Source of the DNA: Dysidea avara | Lineage: Eukaryota; Porifera; Demospongiae; Dictyoceratida; Dysideidae | Assembly: GCF_963678975.1 (NCBI RefSeq) | Contig: NC_089281.1 | Coordinates: forward strand, 2,234,437-2,298,436 | Direction: 5' to 3' | DNA: 64,000 nucleotides | Shown here: positions 48,047-58,315 of the stretch, in pieces | Numbering within the stretch: position 1 is the stretch's first letter | How the letters are laid out: every line of letters begins with the position of its first letter | Made by a program: the position numbers and the translations under genes | Notes under the pieces: generated by a model | Told to the model about the DNA's origin: nothing | Seen by the model: the letters and a program-made list of their open reading frames with translations, nothing else | Databases searched by the model: none

Positions 48047-48807
48047 GAACTGTGATAGGAACAGTAAATCTCAACATTTTATACACTATAGAAGTGGACA
48101 TTGAGGACACCTACTTATGTATGGTGCCAGAGGTAATGTTTTCGACTGAACACACATTCCAACTATCAATTACTGGCTTGAAAGTGAAGTGGCTGTTACG
48201 CTTCACTTTCAACTATGCTCAGCTGTTTCACAGCACTACAAACAAAGAACAGTAGTAGAAGCTCCTCAGCAATCAATCCAGTCACCATGGAAAATACAAA
48301 TGATTCCCATTTACAAATGTAGAGTTGGTAGGGAAGCCTTTGAGCTACCACAAATCGACACCTTGGGCTGTTAGCATGCAAAAGAAATGGGACACAAAAG
48401 AGGACAAAGGCGGTGCGTGCATTGTATGTACTGTATATGCCCATAGCCTTAGTTGTTATCAAGTTACACTTGTCTGAAGGCATCAGTCAGAGTAGAAATT
48501 CTACTACTTAAAATTTCGTAGCAACTTTTTAAAGTATTTCAGGTCATACTAATATAAGGCACTTTTGGGCTTGGATACCGATACTGCCAAGACGCCATGA
48601 AAGTATTGTGAGACTGATTGTAGGATGTATGTTTTAGGTAGAAAAGTCCTAACCTTCATTATCCCTTATACTACTACAGTAATGGAATCCAGTAAACGTA
48701 GATACCTGTAATACACTTTCATGTACCAATCATTAGTCTATAAAGCACGACAGGCCTACTTAGGTCCTTTATTATTAATTACTAGGTCCTACAGTGATCT
48801 TATCAAA

Positions 48808-48826
48808 GGGTTAGGGTTAGGGTTAG
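48808..48826 (+). repeat. Interstitial telomere-like (GGGTTA)3
   Basis: Three perfect head-to-tail copies of the metazoan telomere hexamer, flanked on both sides by ordinary sequence. Confidence 0.7.
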
Positions 48827-49174
48827 GCCTGCATTGTCTATATCTTGATAAGATAGTGAAAATCTCTGTAATGAAATAACAACATGTGTGATACACAGAA
48901 AAGCACAGTTTCCAGCAATTATCATTTAGATAGCCACTTGTTAAAAAGCCGATACACTATCAAATTGTCATATGCAATTGAAGTAAGCAGCACACAACGC
49001 ATGTCCTACCTCCTCTGATGTAAATCTGTGCTCGAGACATTACCATGATACTGTAATATCTATAGGCTACAGTATAGCTGTATATCAACAGCATATATGT
49101 TTGTGATCCAAGCAGCTGTGACAATGCCATTTGGCAACTGCCTTAAAAATTGCAAGAAAAAAGTACACTAAAAA

Positions 49175-49515
49175 CTTACAAAGCGGTCACCTCTTTAATA
49201 GACCACTTAGTGGTCATCTCTAGAAGATCCAGCAATAATGTAAGACCACCTCATTGCCAAATAGGTCCAAAACATATGTAGCAAAGGCATACTTCACGAC
49301 CTCATTCATGTTATTGAGTCTCAAACACAGCTAAGGTGTAATGGCTAAGGTGTACTTCATGGCCTCATTATAGTGACCATGTCAAATAGGTCCCATACAT
49401 AGCTAAGGTGTACTTCATGACCTCATTAATAAGATCACCTCATTATAGTGACCATGTCAAGTAGGTCCCATACATAGCTAAGGTGTACTTCATGACCTCA
49501 TTAATAAGGCCACCT
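49175..49515. repeat. Tandem ~75-bp units inside a pogo-like repeat
   Basis: 'agctaaggtgtacttcatg' and 'cctcattataagtgaccatgtca'-like words recur about three times in the same order. The outer parts (ggtcacctctttaatag, aataaggccacctcatta) match the family at 60241-60419 and 12397-12500. Confidence 0.6.
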
Positions 49516-50716
49516 CATTAAATGCGAAAAGTGTAAACCTCCATGATCCCTAATATACAGTACTCTAGCCCCAGTTACCTGCATCGTTGGCTGGTTTTGT
49601 ACTGTGATTATCATACAGTACGGGTAGCATACAGTACAACTGTACTGTATATTAGGGATCACGGAGGGTTGGGACCCAAAACAATACCATCCTGCCGCCT
49701 TGTCAGTATTAATTAAGTATAGCCAAGCCCAAAACTGCCTTCAGTACGACCCTAAATGCTTCCAATAGATTGTTAAAATTTTTTTTATTTAATGGATTTT
49801 CTACTGACTAACTGATTCCTTCTTGATAACAGCTATATTGGATGTGTGTGGAAGACCCCTTTTCGCAAATCCGGTCACATTTAATCCCTAACTAAGTCAT
49901 GGGTATAGACTGAACTAGGTATTAGTATATCTGTAGGTGTAGGCAACATCCCTTGTTTCCTTACTGTTTTTCTATGATCCCAGAGACTCATGTGATCACA
50001 GAGACTCATGTGATACCAGTATACAATGGACTTTATCCACAATGACGTCACGTAACAAAATGGCCGCGTTATTTGGGGTAGTTTTGTATTGACACCAATG
50101 GAGAATTCGAATGAATTCGAGTTTTCAGACAGCGTTGAGCAGTGTAACAAACAAGGTACACCTTAAATGATTAGTATTAGTTATAATACAACACTGTGTC
50201 ATGTTTCAGATGGATGCGCAGTTCCCAGTCAGGTTCCCAGCAACCCTTGTGTGTTGCTTAGCCCCGGCGACGGAGATTTTAACCTCGATTTTAACCAAGA
50301 CGTAGATGGTGAAGCAGAGTCCTATTCAGATAGTCATGAATTACTTACGTTAACGGAATTGGATATTCCTGGTGCATCTCTTCATGGTAAAGAGCCAAGC
50401 CAGTTGAATGTTATACAACTGAAGAGGTGGTTGGCTTGTCGCGGAGCACCGGTGAAGGGTAATAAGCCTGAGCTTCTTGAAAGGTAGCAAATCAAATAAA
50501 TGTCATTGTGTATGTAATATTGGTAGTGAATTAGCCAGTGTGCAGCTCAGTAGGGGGAATTGTAAATGTTATGATGAATTCCCTTGGCTCTGTAATATAC
50601 TCTGGAGGCAACTGCAGTTGATGAATCCTACTGCTTGCTGCTCTACTTGGGGCTTACAGTAGTTATAGCTCAATATTTATAGGTGACAGTGATAAAATTA
50701 TATAGTTGTATAGGTA

Positions 50717-50864
50717 CAATGGAACCTGTGACTAAGCCAGTTAACCAAGAATGGATTTGGCCTTAAACACAAATTACAGTATAAATCTCTTACTCACAAA
50801 ATTTGAGGTTTGTCTCATAGCGGGCTGGTATTGTTAGGAAGGTGACTGAAGACAGGTTCCACTG
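50717..50864. mobile_element. pogo-like MITE in intron 2 of the transposon's fusion gene
   Basis: CAATGGAACCTGTGACTAAG at the left and the inverse of CAGTGGAACCTGTCTTCAG at the right, flanked by TA (50715-50716, 50865-50866). An element within an element, so it is younger than the host copy's lineage. Confidence 0.65.
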
Positions 50865-53056
50865 TAATGGTATATTTATAAGCTTATTTTTATGCTGTGT
50901 AATGTGTTTGAAGGGTGATTTGTTACATTAAACATGGATGGGATCAGTACTTGGTAGATTCAGATAGAGGTGAAAATTGCCACAAGAAACTAGCCTCAGT
51001 AGCATCTAGAGAACCAGAGTCATTATCTTTTCGATTACATCAATCTATACCACCAGCTAGTGATCAACAATGGACCAGCCAGTTGCACAAGTTACCAAAA
51101 GTATCATACAGTACAATCTATGGCTTTTTGGTAGATCGAAAAGTGCTTCTTAGGAAAGTTGGCTATTTAGAAGATATTGTTGATAAGAATACTGGCATGG
51201 ATGAGAGTAATGATGAAATTGAGGATTCTGAGAAGCGTAAAGAGTATGATGCGTACGAGCCTATTGAATATACCAGAATATTTAACAAAGGGTATCGTTT
51301 CTTCAGAGATGGCCATGTTCAAGAAGTTAGATATCACCCGATGCCACATGAAGTAAATTATGTGTGTATAAGGTCAAGTGTTCTACCATCTATGAGAAAG
51401 GACCGGGTTTACACTACAAAAATTGTCCTCTGTGAATCCACTGCAAGTGTTGCAAGTGCTTATTGTACTTGTACTGCTGGTCTCTCCGGATGCTGCAATC
51501 ATGTAACAACAACTTTGTACTTTCTGGAGGGGTACATTCATGCAGGTCTATGTGAAGATGAGCTGATAGGATGCACAGATCGGTTGCAAACATGGATTAA
51601 ACCAAGAAAGCAAAATGTGGAAGCTCGTCCAACTGATGAGGTTGTATTAAACAAGATGGAGTATGGAATTGAAAAAAGACCAAAACTTTACCGCATAAAT
51701 TCATGGGACTGTTGTCCTGTATCAAGGAGAATTATTGATCCCAACAGAGCTAGGAATCTCAGGGAACGTTTATCTTTGCTTGAGCAGTGTAAAGTCGAAG
51801 CTGCTGACAAAGCTCTCCTTTGTGCCAGGAGTGAGACTGAAAAGAAGAAAGCAATGAAAACAAGATCACTACTTAATCAATATGGAACTTCCTGTTTCCT
51901 ACAGCTGCTGGATGAAGAGGCTCCTAGTACTGAAAATCGAGTGGAGAGAATGAGGACAGAAAGGCTGAAAAAGGCGACAGCACAGAAGAAGAAATTGCTT
52001 GACGATTTATCTGCTTTGCAGAAATTACTTCAACTTGACCATCCGTACAGCTGTCCCACTGCTCTGAGTGACAGGTGTAATGATTCAACTATTGAAATGC
52101 CTATGGATATGCAGCAGGATTTAGTAAATAGGCTGTACAGAAATCATGTTTGTCTGAGCCCACAAGCTTGTGTACAAGTTGAAGCCAAGACACAAGCACA
52201 ATCACAAACTTGGCATCACGAAAGAAAGTTATGAATTACTGCTTCTATAATGAAAGAAGTTTGCCACTGAAAGTCATCTACCAGCTGTGAGGCTTTCATT
52301 CGAAAGAAACTAGGGTCAAAGTCGATCAATACACCTGCAGTTCGTTATGGACAACATAATGAAACAATTGCAGTAAGATCATATGTGAACTACCAAAACA
52401 AACGTGGTATAATGATTCAGGTAAATTCCTGTGGCCTTTCGATTGACCTGTCAACACCTTGGTTGGCTGCAAGTCCAGATGTAATTGTAGTTGATCCTAC
52501 ACAGAAGCATCCTAAGAGAGGATGTCTGGAAGTAAAGTGCCCCCTTTCGTGTGAAAAGATGTTGTTTGCAGCTGCCTGTAAGAATATTTCCGGGTTTTGT
52601 CTTGTGCAGAAAAATGGTGAATTGTCTCTGTCAAGAACACATGCATATTACTACCAAGTACAGACTCAAATGCATGTCACACACATCTCATGGTGTGATT
52701 TTGTAGTGTGGTCGCCGATGGAAGATGTGTTTGTTGAACGTGTGTACTACGATCCTGCCTTTATGACAACAGCAATGTCGAAAGCTCAAGAATTTTATTT
52801 TAAGAAATTTTTGCCATCAGTGGTACCATACATAGTGATAACTGGTGACACTGAACAGAAATCCGCTACTTGTATCATCTCACCCGTCACAACAGTGACA
52901 AGTGCAGTCCCACCAGCTACAGCATCACAGAATATGGTACCAACAGCTACAGATGTGAAGACAATCCTACCAGCCACAGCAGTAAAGAACACAGCACCAC
53001 TATCCACAGCAGTACAGAGTCCAACCACAGCAGCAAAGAACACCATACCAATCCAA

Positions 53057-53296
53057 CCAGCCACAGCAGTAAAGAACTCCTTACTACCAGCCACATCAGT
53101 GAAGAAGACAATTCCACCAGCCACAGCAGTAAAGAACTCCTTACCACCAGCCACACCAGTGAAGAAGACAATCCCACCAGCCACAGCAGTAAAGAACTCC
53201 TTACCACCAGCCACACCAGTGAAGAAGACAATCCCACCAGCCACAGCAGTAAAGAACTCCTTACCACCAGCCACACCAGTGAAGAAGACAATCCCA
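53057..53296 (+). repeat. Four 60-bp tandem repeats in coding sequence
   Basis: The period is exactly 60 bp and keeps the frame. Each unit encodes two related decapeptides (PPATAVKNSL, PPATPVKKTI). It links the nuclease to the OTU domain. A degenerate 30-bp form starts at about 52900. Confidence 0.9.
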
Positions 53297-53948
53297 CCAG
53301 TTACAGTGAAAAATACAATTTCAGCAGACTTCAAAATCACTTCTGTTACAAAGAGACATTCACCAACTCTGAATAGTGTTTTGCAACACATGCGTGTCAG
53401 AAAACATTCAGTAAGTGGGGATGGTAGTTGTATGTACCATGCTGTAGCTCATCAAGCAGGCCTTATCCCTAAAGACAGTAGGGGTGACAACATCATCAGT
53501 ACTCTTTTAAGACAGACGGCTTTGAGAATGATGACAGATCACCCTGCTGTTCGTTTAGAAGATGGCTTATCTCCAATACAGTGGCTGCAAAAGAAACAGA
53601 CAATCCTTGACCCTGCTGAATGGGGTGGTGATTTGGAATTGCGGTTATTGGCCATTGGTCTGAAAAGAGATATTGTGGTACTAACTGCCGTACATGATGG
53701 CTCTACTTATGCACGCCAATTTCCTTGCCAAGCACCTCCAATTCCCAAGATGAGAGGAGGAATTTTTATCCCGCTATCTTCTAATGAACTTTGTGGTCAG
53801 TGGACATCACTAGATGCCACTCCATTACTAGTAATATACAACGGACATAGCCATTATGATTCAATGTGTAAGTAATTTCATTTATAAATAACACTGTGTG
53901 TACATTCAATCATTCAATTGTGTAAACAATAGTTATGTAATCAATCAT

Positions 53949-55547
53949 TCAGCAAACTAATGGGGGGCTAAGATTTGTTAACATGCAGCAAACATATATT
54001 ACTTCATTAAGTGAGTCCCACATAGCACTGGGAATAACACCTTGCAATATTCTATATTCCTTGACTCGTCCAATAGCTCTCTCCACATGTACTCTTAACT
54101 GAGCTATTTTCTTTGTAACGACAACATCTTTCATTGGCATTTGCTGCTTTGAGCACACAAGTGGAGGCACATTTAATCTTACACCCAGTGGCGCAAGAAG
54201 GTCCTGAATCAAAAAGCCTTTGTCTGCCATTAACTCATCTCCCGGCTCTAGCATTTGTAGGAGCCCACTAAGCTCAACTAATTTCCGATCAGATATTGAT
54301 CCTTCATAACTCTGAAACACAAATGATATGGCTCCGCTTGGTGTAATTCCAATCAGAACTTTAACAGTGTTTCTGTTTTTATAATTGGAAAATGTGCAGG
54401 CCTGATTTAGAAGCGATGAAGGTCGTTCTATAAAAAACTCGGTGGCATCTATTATAACTCTAGTATCTGGATACAGCTTTTTGAAAACTTCTGGCATATA
54501 TTTATTAACAACACTCCATGATGGAAATCGTTCAATAGCTTTAAAATTGTGGTAAAGCAAATTTATCCAAGTCATTGTAATGCGCGACACAGTTGATTGT
54601 GAAACACCAAATCGATTTGCCAAATCTAACTCTGGAAATGCCATACGCAGTCGCACTATTGTCATAAACAACTGCTCTAACAAAGGAAGCTTTTGAGATC
54701 GCCCACATTTTATTTCGTCAAAATCATCTTTCGAATTCTTTCCTTTCCAAATTCTAATTACTTCTGCATCCCCCTTCAAGATTTCTTCATAAAAAATTAT
54801 TAAAGTTGCATAGTCTGGGATGCCTGTATACAACTTCACTAGCTCATCATTGTTTTTGATATTTTCCAAGCGAAATAGTTGCTTTTCTGATTCATTTTTA
54901 GCTTGGTACAATTCATTTTCCAACTCCCTAATCCTTAACTCCAATGCATGTACTTTGCTTTCCAAAGCTTGGAGTTCACTTGATTGTGAGTCCATTGTGT
55001 CATCCAATCCATCATTTGGCAATAGTTCATGATTGAAGTCACATCGCTGCTGAGATGAAATAGCTACCACTGATGTCCTACTCTTACGCTGAAAAACCTG
55101 ACCTGTCCAGGGAAAGACTGATGGGACAGCTGTTGGCCTGAGGCGGGGCTTGCTTGATGGAAGTTGATACTCACTGTGTGTGTAATCATCAGGTTTGAAA
55201 TGCAGTGAACAAATTTTAGTATTTATGTTTATTTTGAAGTTTACACCAGGATCCCTTCTTATCTTTACAATCCAATCCTTTGCTCTGGCTGTCTTCAAGT
55301 CAGGGAAACTATGAAATGAAAGCGTTGGCATTCCCAATCTTCTCCGTTCAGACTGGTCCCCTGAGGAACTACGACACAGTGGGACACAACAATAATGTCC
55401 TTTCCACGCCTTCATTGCTGCAGTTACATGCACTTTCTTACGGAGGGGCACCGAAGAATCGCCACTACCTGATCGCGAGTTATCCTCAGACTGGGAGCTC
55501 GACTGAAAGGCATCATCGTCAAAATTCTCGTCAAAATCAGCCTGCAT
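53949..55547 (-). CDS. THAP-domain DDE transposase (DDE_Tnp_4 type)
   Basis: One open frame of 532 residues. THAP zinc finger at about 52-150 (CCVPLC, DWIVKIRRD, CSLHF, then AVPSVFPW), the DNA-binding part that recognises the element's ends. A coiled coil follows at about 190-230 (ELQALESKVHALELRIRELE), then a helix-turn-helix region (LANRFGVSQSTVSRIT). The DDE core is IIDATEF (first Asp), MADKGF (second Asp) and HVERAIGRVK (Glu), with the usual spacing. It acts in the nucleus, cutting and rejoining the TIRs at 50028 and 55743. It is convergent with 50098-53875, separated by 73 bp. No frame break, so this gene may still be active although its partner is not. Confidence 0.92.
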   Translation of the reverse strand: MQADFDENFDDDAFQSSSQSEDNSRSGSGDSSVPLRKKVHVTAAMKAWKGHYCCVPLCRSSSGDQSERRRLGMPTLSFHSFPDLKTARAKDWIVKIRRDPGVNFKININTKICSLHFKPDDYTHSEYQLPSSKPRLRPTAVPSVFPWTGQVFQRKSRTSVVAISSQQRCDFNHELLPNDGLDDTMDSQSSELQALESKVHALELRIRELENELYQAKNESEKQLFRLENIKNNDELVKLYTGIPDYATLIIFYEEILKGDAEVIRIWKGKNSKDDFDEIKCGRSQKLPLLEQLFMTIVRLRMAFPELDLANRFGVSQSTVSRITMTWINLLYHNFKAIERFPSWSVVNKYMPEVFKKLYPDTRVIIDATEFFIERPSSLLNQACTFSNYKNRNTVKVLIGITPSGAISFVFQSYEGSISDRKLVELSGLLQMLEPGDELMADKGFLIQDLLAPLGVRLNVPPLVCSKQQMPMKDVVVTKKIAQLRVHVERAIGRVKEYRILQGVIPSAMWDSLNEVIYVCCMLTNLSPPLVC

Positions 55548-55824
55548 GTCTGTTACCTGGCACTCAATCCCTCTGTGATAACGATAGTTAGCTTACTTAC
55601 CATTATCACCGCATCTGATAGCCTTACCTTCGTGTCTTAACTGCTCAACGCTCGAATTTGCTCAAACTCTCGTTAGCGCCAATACAAAACTACCCCAAAT
55701 AATGCGGCCATTTTGTTATGTGACATCATTGTGGATAAAGTCCATTAAAACAAGCAGTGTGCAATACATGTCCAATCTCCTCTCACATTTACACAGCCTG
55801 TAAAAGCAAAATAAAAATAAAAAG

Positions 55825-55896
55825 TTCCCATTCCAGGAATTGAACCCAGGCCACCTGGGTGAAAACCAGGAATCCTAACCACTAGACCAAATGGGA
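55825..55896 (-). pseudogene. tRNA-Glu (TTC)-like unit, probably decayed
   Basis: Anticodon loop TTTTCAC (anticodon TTC) and intact acceptor stem, but the T stem is CTGGG/CCTGG, with two G-T pairs where the other copies have CCGGG/CCCGG. Loss of both CpGs suggests decay. The same 5' flank with TATAAAA stands at 55897-55935 and a T5 run is downstream. Confidence 0.65.
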
Positions 55897-56334
55897 CAAC
55901 TGTGATGAAAGAGTAAATCTCAACATTTTATACGTACGTGTGGAATACAATGAAAAATCAGAACCCAAAAGACACTGGAAAACTCCATTCATTCACTAAA
56001 ATTTACAGCAAAATTTCAATTCACAGAAATTTTAGACCTTGTAACTATATGAAATATTACTGTGGACAATTGACGATACCTACTTAATCCAAATACTACA
56101 AGTAACAGCATGGACTCTTGGTAATAGTTATATCACAACTGTGTCAGATTTTGCTGATTTAGCCCTAAGGCTATGTTAAAGTGGTATATGTACGAGATTA
56201 GCTCGAGTAGGGATCATAGTAAAGAAACTATAGAAGCTTCCTACAAATACAACTACAACTATACTGTATACTTAATTCCTACTTCAGTTTTACAGTTTGT
56301 CAACAGTATAAAGTTGTAATCAATAGTTTAGTTT

Positions 56335-56789
56335 CCTGGGGCTGGAGGGATTTTTTTCCTTACTTTGGCCCCTTTTCTGTTACACCTTTCCAGCTACTGT
56401 ATAAGTTATTAAGTCTAAGTCCTTGAAACTAGGTTAGGTAATCCTAAGGCTGCAGCACATGTTGTTGTAGACCTTCAGTGCTGGTCACTGTAAAGTGTTA
56501 ATAATAAATACCTTAGGATTAAGGAAGAAAATCCATCCCTCCTGGAGGAAGACTGAGTGTGGCCCCGACTAGACATTGGGTGACCTGCAGTTCGATTCCT
56601 GGGGCTGGAGGGATTTTTTTTTCCTTACTTTGGCCCCTTTTCTGTTACACCTTTCCAGCTACTGTATAAGTTATTAAGTCTAAGTCCTTGAAACTAGGTT
56701 AGGTAATCCTAAGGCTGCAGCACATGTTGTTGTAGACCTTCAGTGCTGGTCACTGTAAAGTGTTAATAATAATAATAATAATAATAATA
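56335..56789 (+). repeat. Two direct SINE-like units with AAT tail
   Basis: Copies 56335-56510 and 56598-56789 are nearly identical (ctggggctggagggattttt, ggccccttttctgttacacc, ctgcagcacatgttgttgta), ending in (AAT)n. The second is preceded by a tRNA-like head with the B-box word gttcgattcc. This is consistent with a tRNA-derived SINE duplicated in tandem. Confidence 0.6.
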
Positions 56790-57288
56790 GTCCTAGAGGA
56801 AAAGTGAGGCTGGCTTATGGTGATATTTCTGGACAGGAAAGTCCAAACCTTCATGATCCCTACTACATGGTACTACCATACTGTGAAATAGGATGTACGT
56901 ATCTGTAAGATCTCAAAATAGATTTAATACAATAACTTGATGCTTGTGATTTGTTTCAAGGTGTTGTAACACACCTCACTCAATTCCTGGAATGGGAATA
57001 TTTCTTTCCTGCCCCTTCATTTTGAATTTTTTGCAAAGGAGGACACTCCAGGATAACTAGACAAACTGATCTCATAAAATTCAAAATCATTGGAACTACA
57101 ATACTGACTCTAGCTAGTAACAATTCATGAATAAAATTTTACAAATGAAATATCACTTGCCTAATTGTGAAAATTTTCCCTCTCAAAAATATCCTGCTAT
57201 GTACATACGATATGCAAAAAAATAAATAACAAAAAACAATAAGCTGGTAAAGTTACATCACAGTTCTTGTACACCTGTGTAATAACAA

Positions 57289-57913
57289 CCCATCCAAAAA
57301 CAGCTTGTAGCTGTAAAAAAGTGCACGTCCAAGTAAAGCAGAGTTAACTGCGACAAAAAATAATGATATCATAATGCGGCCATGTACGAGGTGTGCAAGT
57401 TGTAAAATTAATATTAACTAATCAGATAATACAATATTATTGTTAAAGTGTTAATGAGAACTATGTGATGCTGCTAGTTTTTAAGTGTGTGAGCATCTTC
57501 ATAAATGCCACATAAATTTGATTCTCAATAAAGCAATGTGTATAGATTCTCTGATAGCAATAAATAGTTTGAGTTTGGCCGCCTTTCCTGTGTACGGCAG
57601 TGCTATAAACAAAGGAAAGGCAGCCAAACTCAAACTATTTATTGCTATCAGAGAATCTATACACATTGCTTTATTGAGAATCAAATTTATGTGGCATTTA
57701 TGAAGATGCTCACACACTTATAAACTAGCAGCATCACATAGTTCTCATTAACACTTTAACAATAATATTGTATTATCTGATTAGCTAATATTAATTTTAC
57801 AACTTGCACACCTCACACATGGCCGCATTATGATATCATTACTTTTCGTCGCAGTTAACTCTGCTTTACTTGGACACGTACTTTTTTACAGCTACAAGCT
57901 GTTTTTGGATGGG
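57289..57913. mobile_element. 625-bp foldback with 301-bp near-identical arms
   Basis: Arms 57289-57589 and 57613-57913 are inverted copies differing at only a handful of sites, around a 23-base loop. Outer ends cccatccaaaaacagcttg. Both arms encode the same spurious 72-codon frame. No target duplication was seen. Confidence 0.85.
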
Positions 57914-58110
57914 ATTTCAATACTTTTTGTTAGAGACTTAGAGTAAGCATATACTGTTGAAAACAATAGGTGAGTTTCCATGGTTTTGACAGAAACTCCA
58001 GATTACAGTGATAGAATATTAAAATACAACTGTAATTTTAGTGGCATGCAACTGCAGTCAACTAACACTAGTAAACCCTTAGTAACACTTTGCCTTTCAA
58101 CTTGTACTGC

Positions 58111-58315
58111 ATCAAGATACTCTAATAGAGCAGTCACAAAACAGCTGTAACACAGCAATCAATATTACAGCATATTTACAACTTCTGCCTAACACTGGAT
58201 TGCATAGTTTAAATCATTAGCTACCTACAGACTTTACAATATAAAAATACAGCACTTGTAGAAACGTGACTGTTCTGTTAGAGTCATTGACTGCTCTATT
58301 AGAGTATCTCGATCT
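58111..58315. mobile_element. Short element whose ends are the dispersed actctaatag motif
   Basis: gatactctaatagagcagtc at 58114 and the inverse of gagatactctaatagagcag at about 58290-58312. The motif is repeated once more near the right end. About 200 bp. Confidence 0.55.

Larger units (their letters stand above)
50098..53875 (+). pseudogene. SAP-SWIM-YqaJ nuclease-OTU protease fusion, broken by two TGA codons
   Basis: Exons 50098-50155, 50210-50483 and 50914-53875 join in phase (1,098 codons). Exon 2 ends in a SAP motif (LNVIQLKRWLACRGAPVKG), which binds DNA. Exon 3 holds a SWIM zinc finger (CTC..GLSGCCNH, 51464-51505). A YqaJ/lambda-exonuclease-type domain covers about 52215-52860 (RYGQHNETIA, WLAASPDVIV, CLEVKCPLS, YYYQVQTQM). 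Then come 20-residue repeats (53057-53296) and an OTU cysteine-protease domain (SGDGSCMYHAVAH with catalytic Asp/Cys; EWGGDLELRLLA; final NGHSHYD with the His). In-frame TGA codons at 52232 and 52268 lie between SWIM and nuclease. Both stand where CGA would restore an Arg of the usual entry to this domain, so decay is likely. A weak 56-base intron (gttatg...ccag) could also remove both, but would delete part of the domain. The start codon lies 7 bp inside the TIR. Confidence 0.8.
50028..55743. mobile_element. Complete 5.7-kb THAP-DDE transposon with YqaJ/OTU partner gene
   Basis: 64-bp inverted ends (50028-50091 and 55680-55743) start GGACTTTATCCACAATGA and differ at only three positions, each a CG to TG or CA change. 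The dinucleotide AT flanks both ends (50026-50027, 55744-55745) and may be the target duplication. It holds two convergent genes, 50098-53875 and 53949-55547. The pairing of a THAP-DDE transposase with a YqaJ-type nuclease recalls the ISL2EU/IS4EU elements of eukaryotes. That assignment is from memory. Confidence 0.85.

Noticed and set aside
48808-48826. Chromosome end
   Set aside because: Only three hexamers, with normal sequence on both sides.
49020-49075. Possible Artemis exon upstream of 46533
   Set aside because: AG and GT are in place on the minus strand, but the peptide lacks any HxHxDH resemblance and similar sequence flanks the transposon at 55747.
52870-53376. 168-codon plus-strand frame (SHSSKE repeats)
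   Set aside because: Out-of-frame shadow of the same repeats.
52795-53391. 198-codon minus-strand open frame rich in VFFTAVAGG repeats
   Set aside because: It is the antisense shadow of the 60-bp coding repeats in the fusion gene; repeats keep all frames open.
57485-57717. Two identical 72-codon proteins on opposite strands
   Set aside because: Produced by the two arms of the foldback; not genes.
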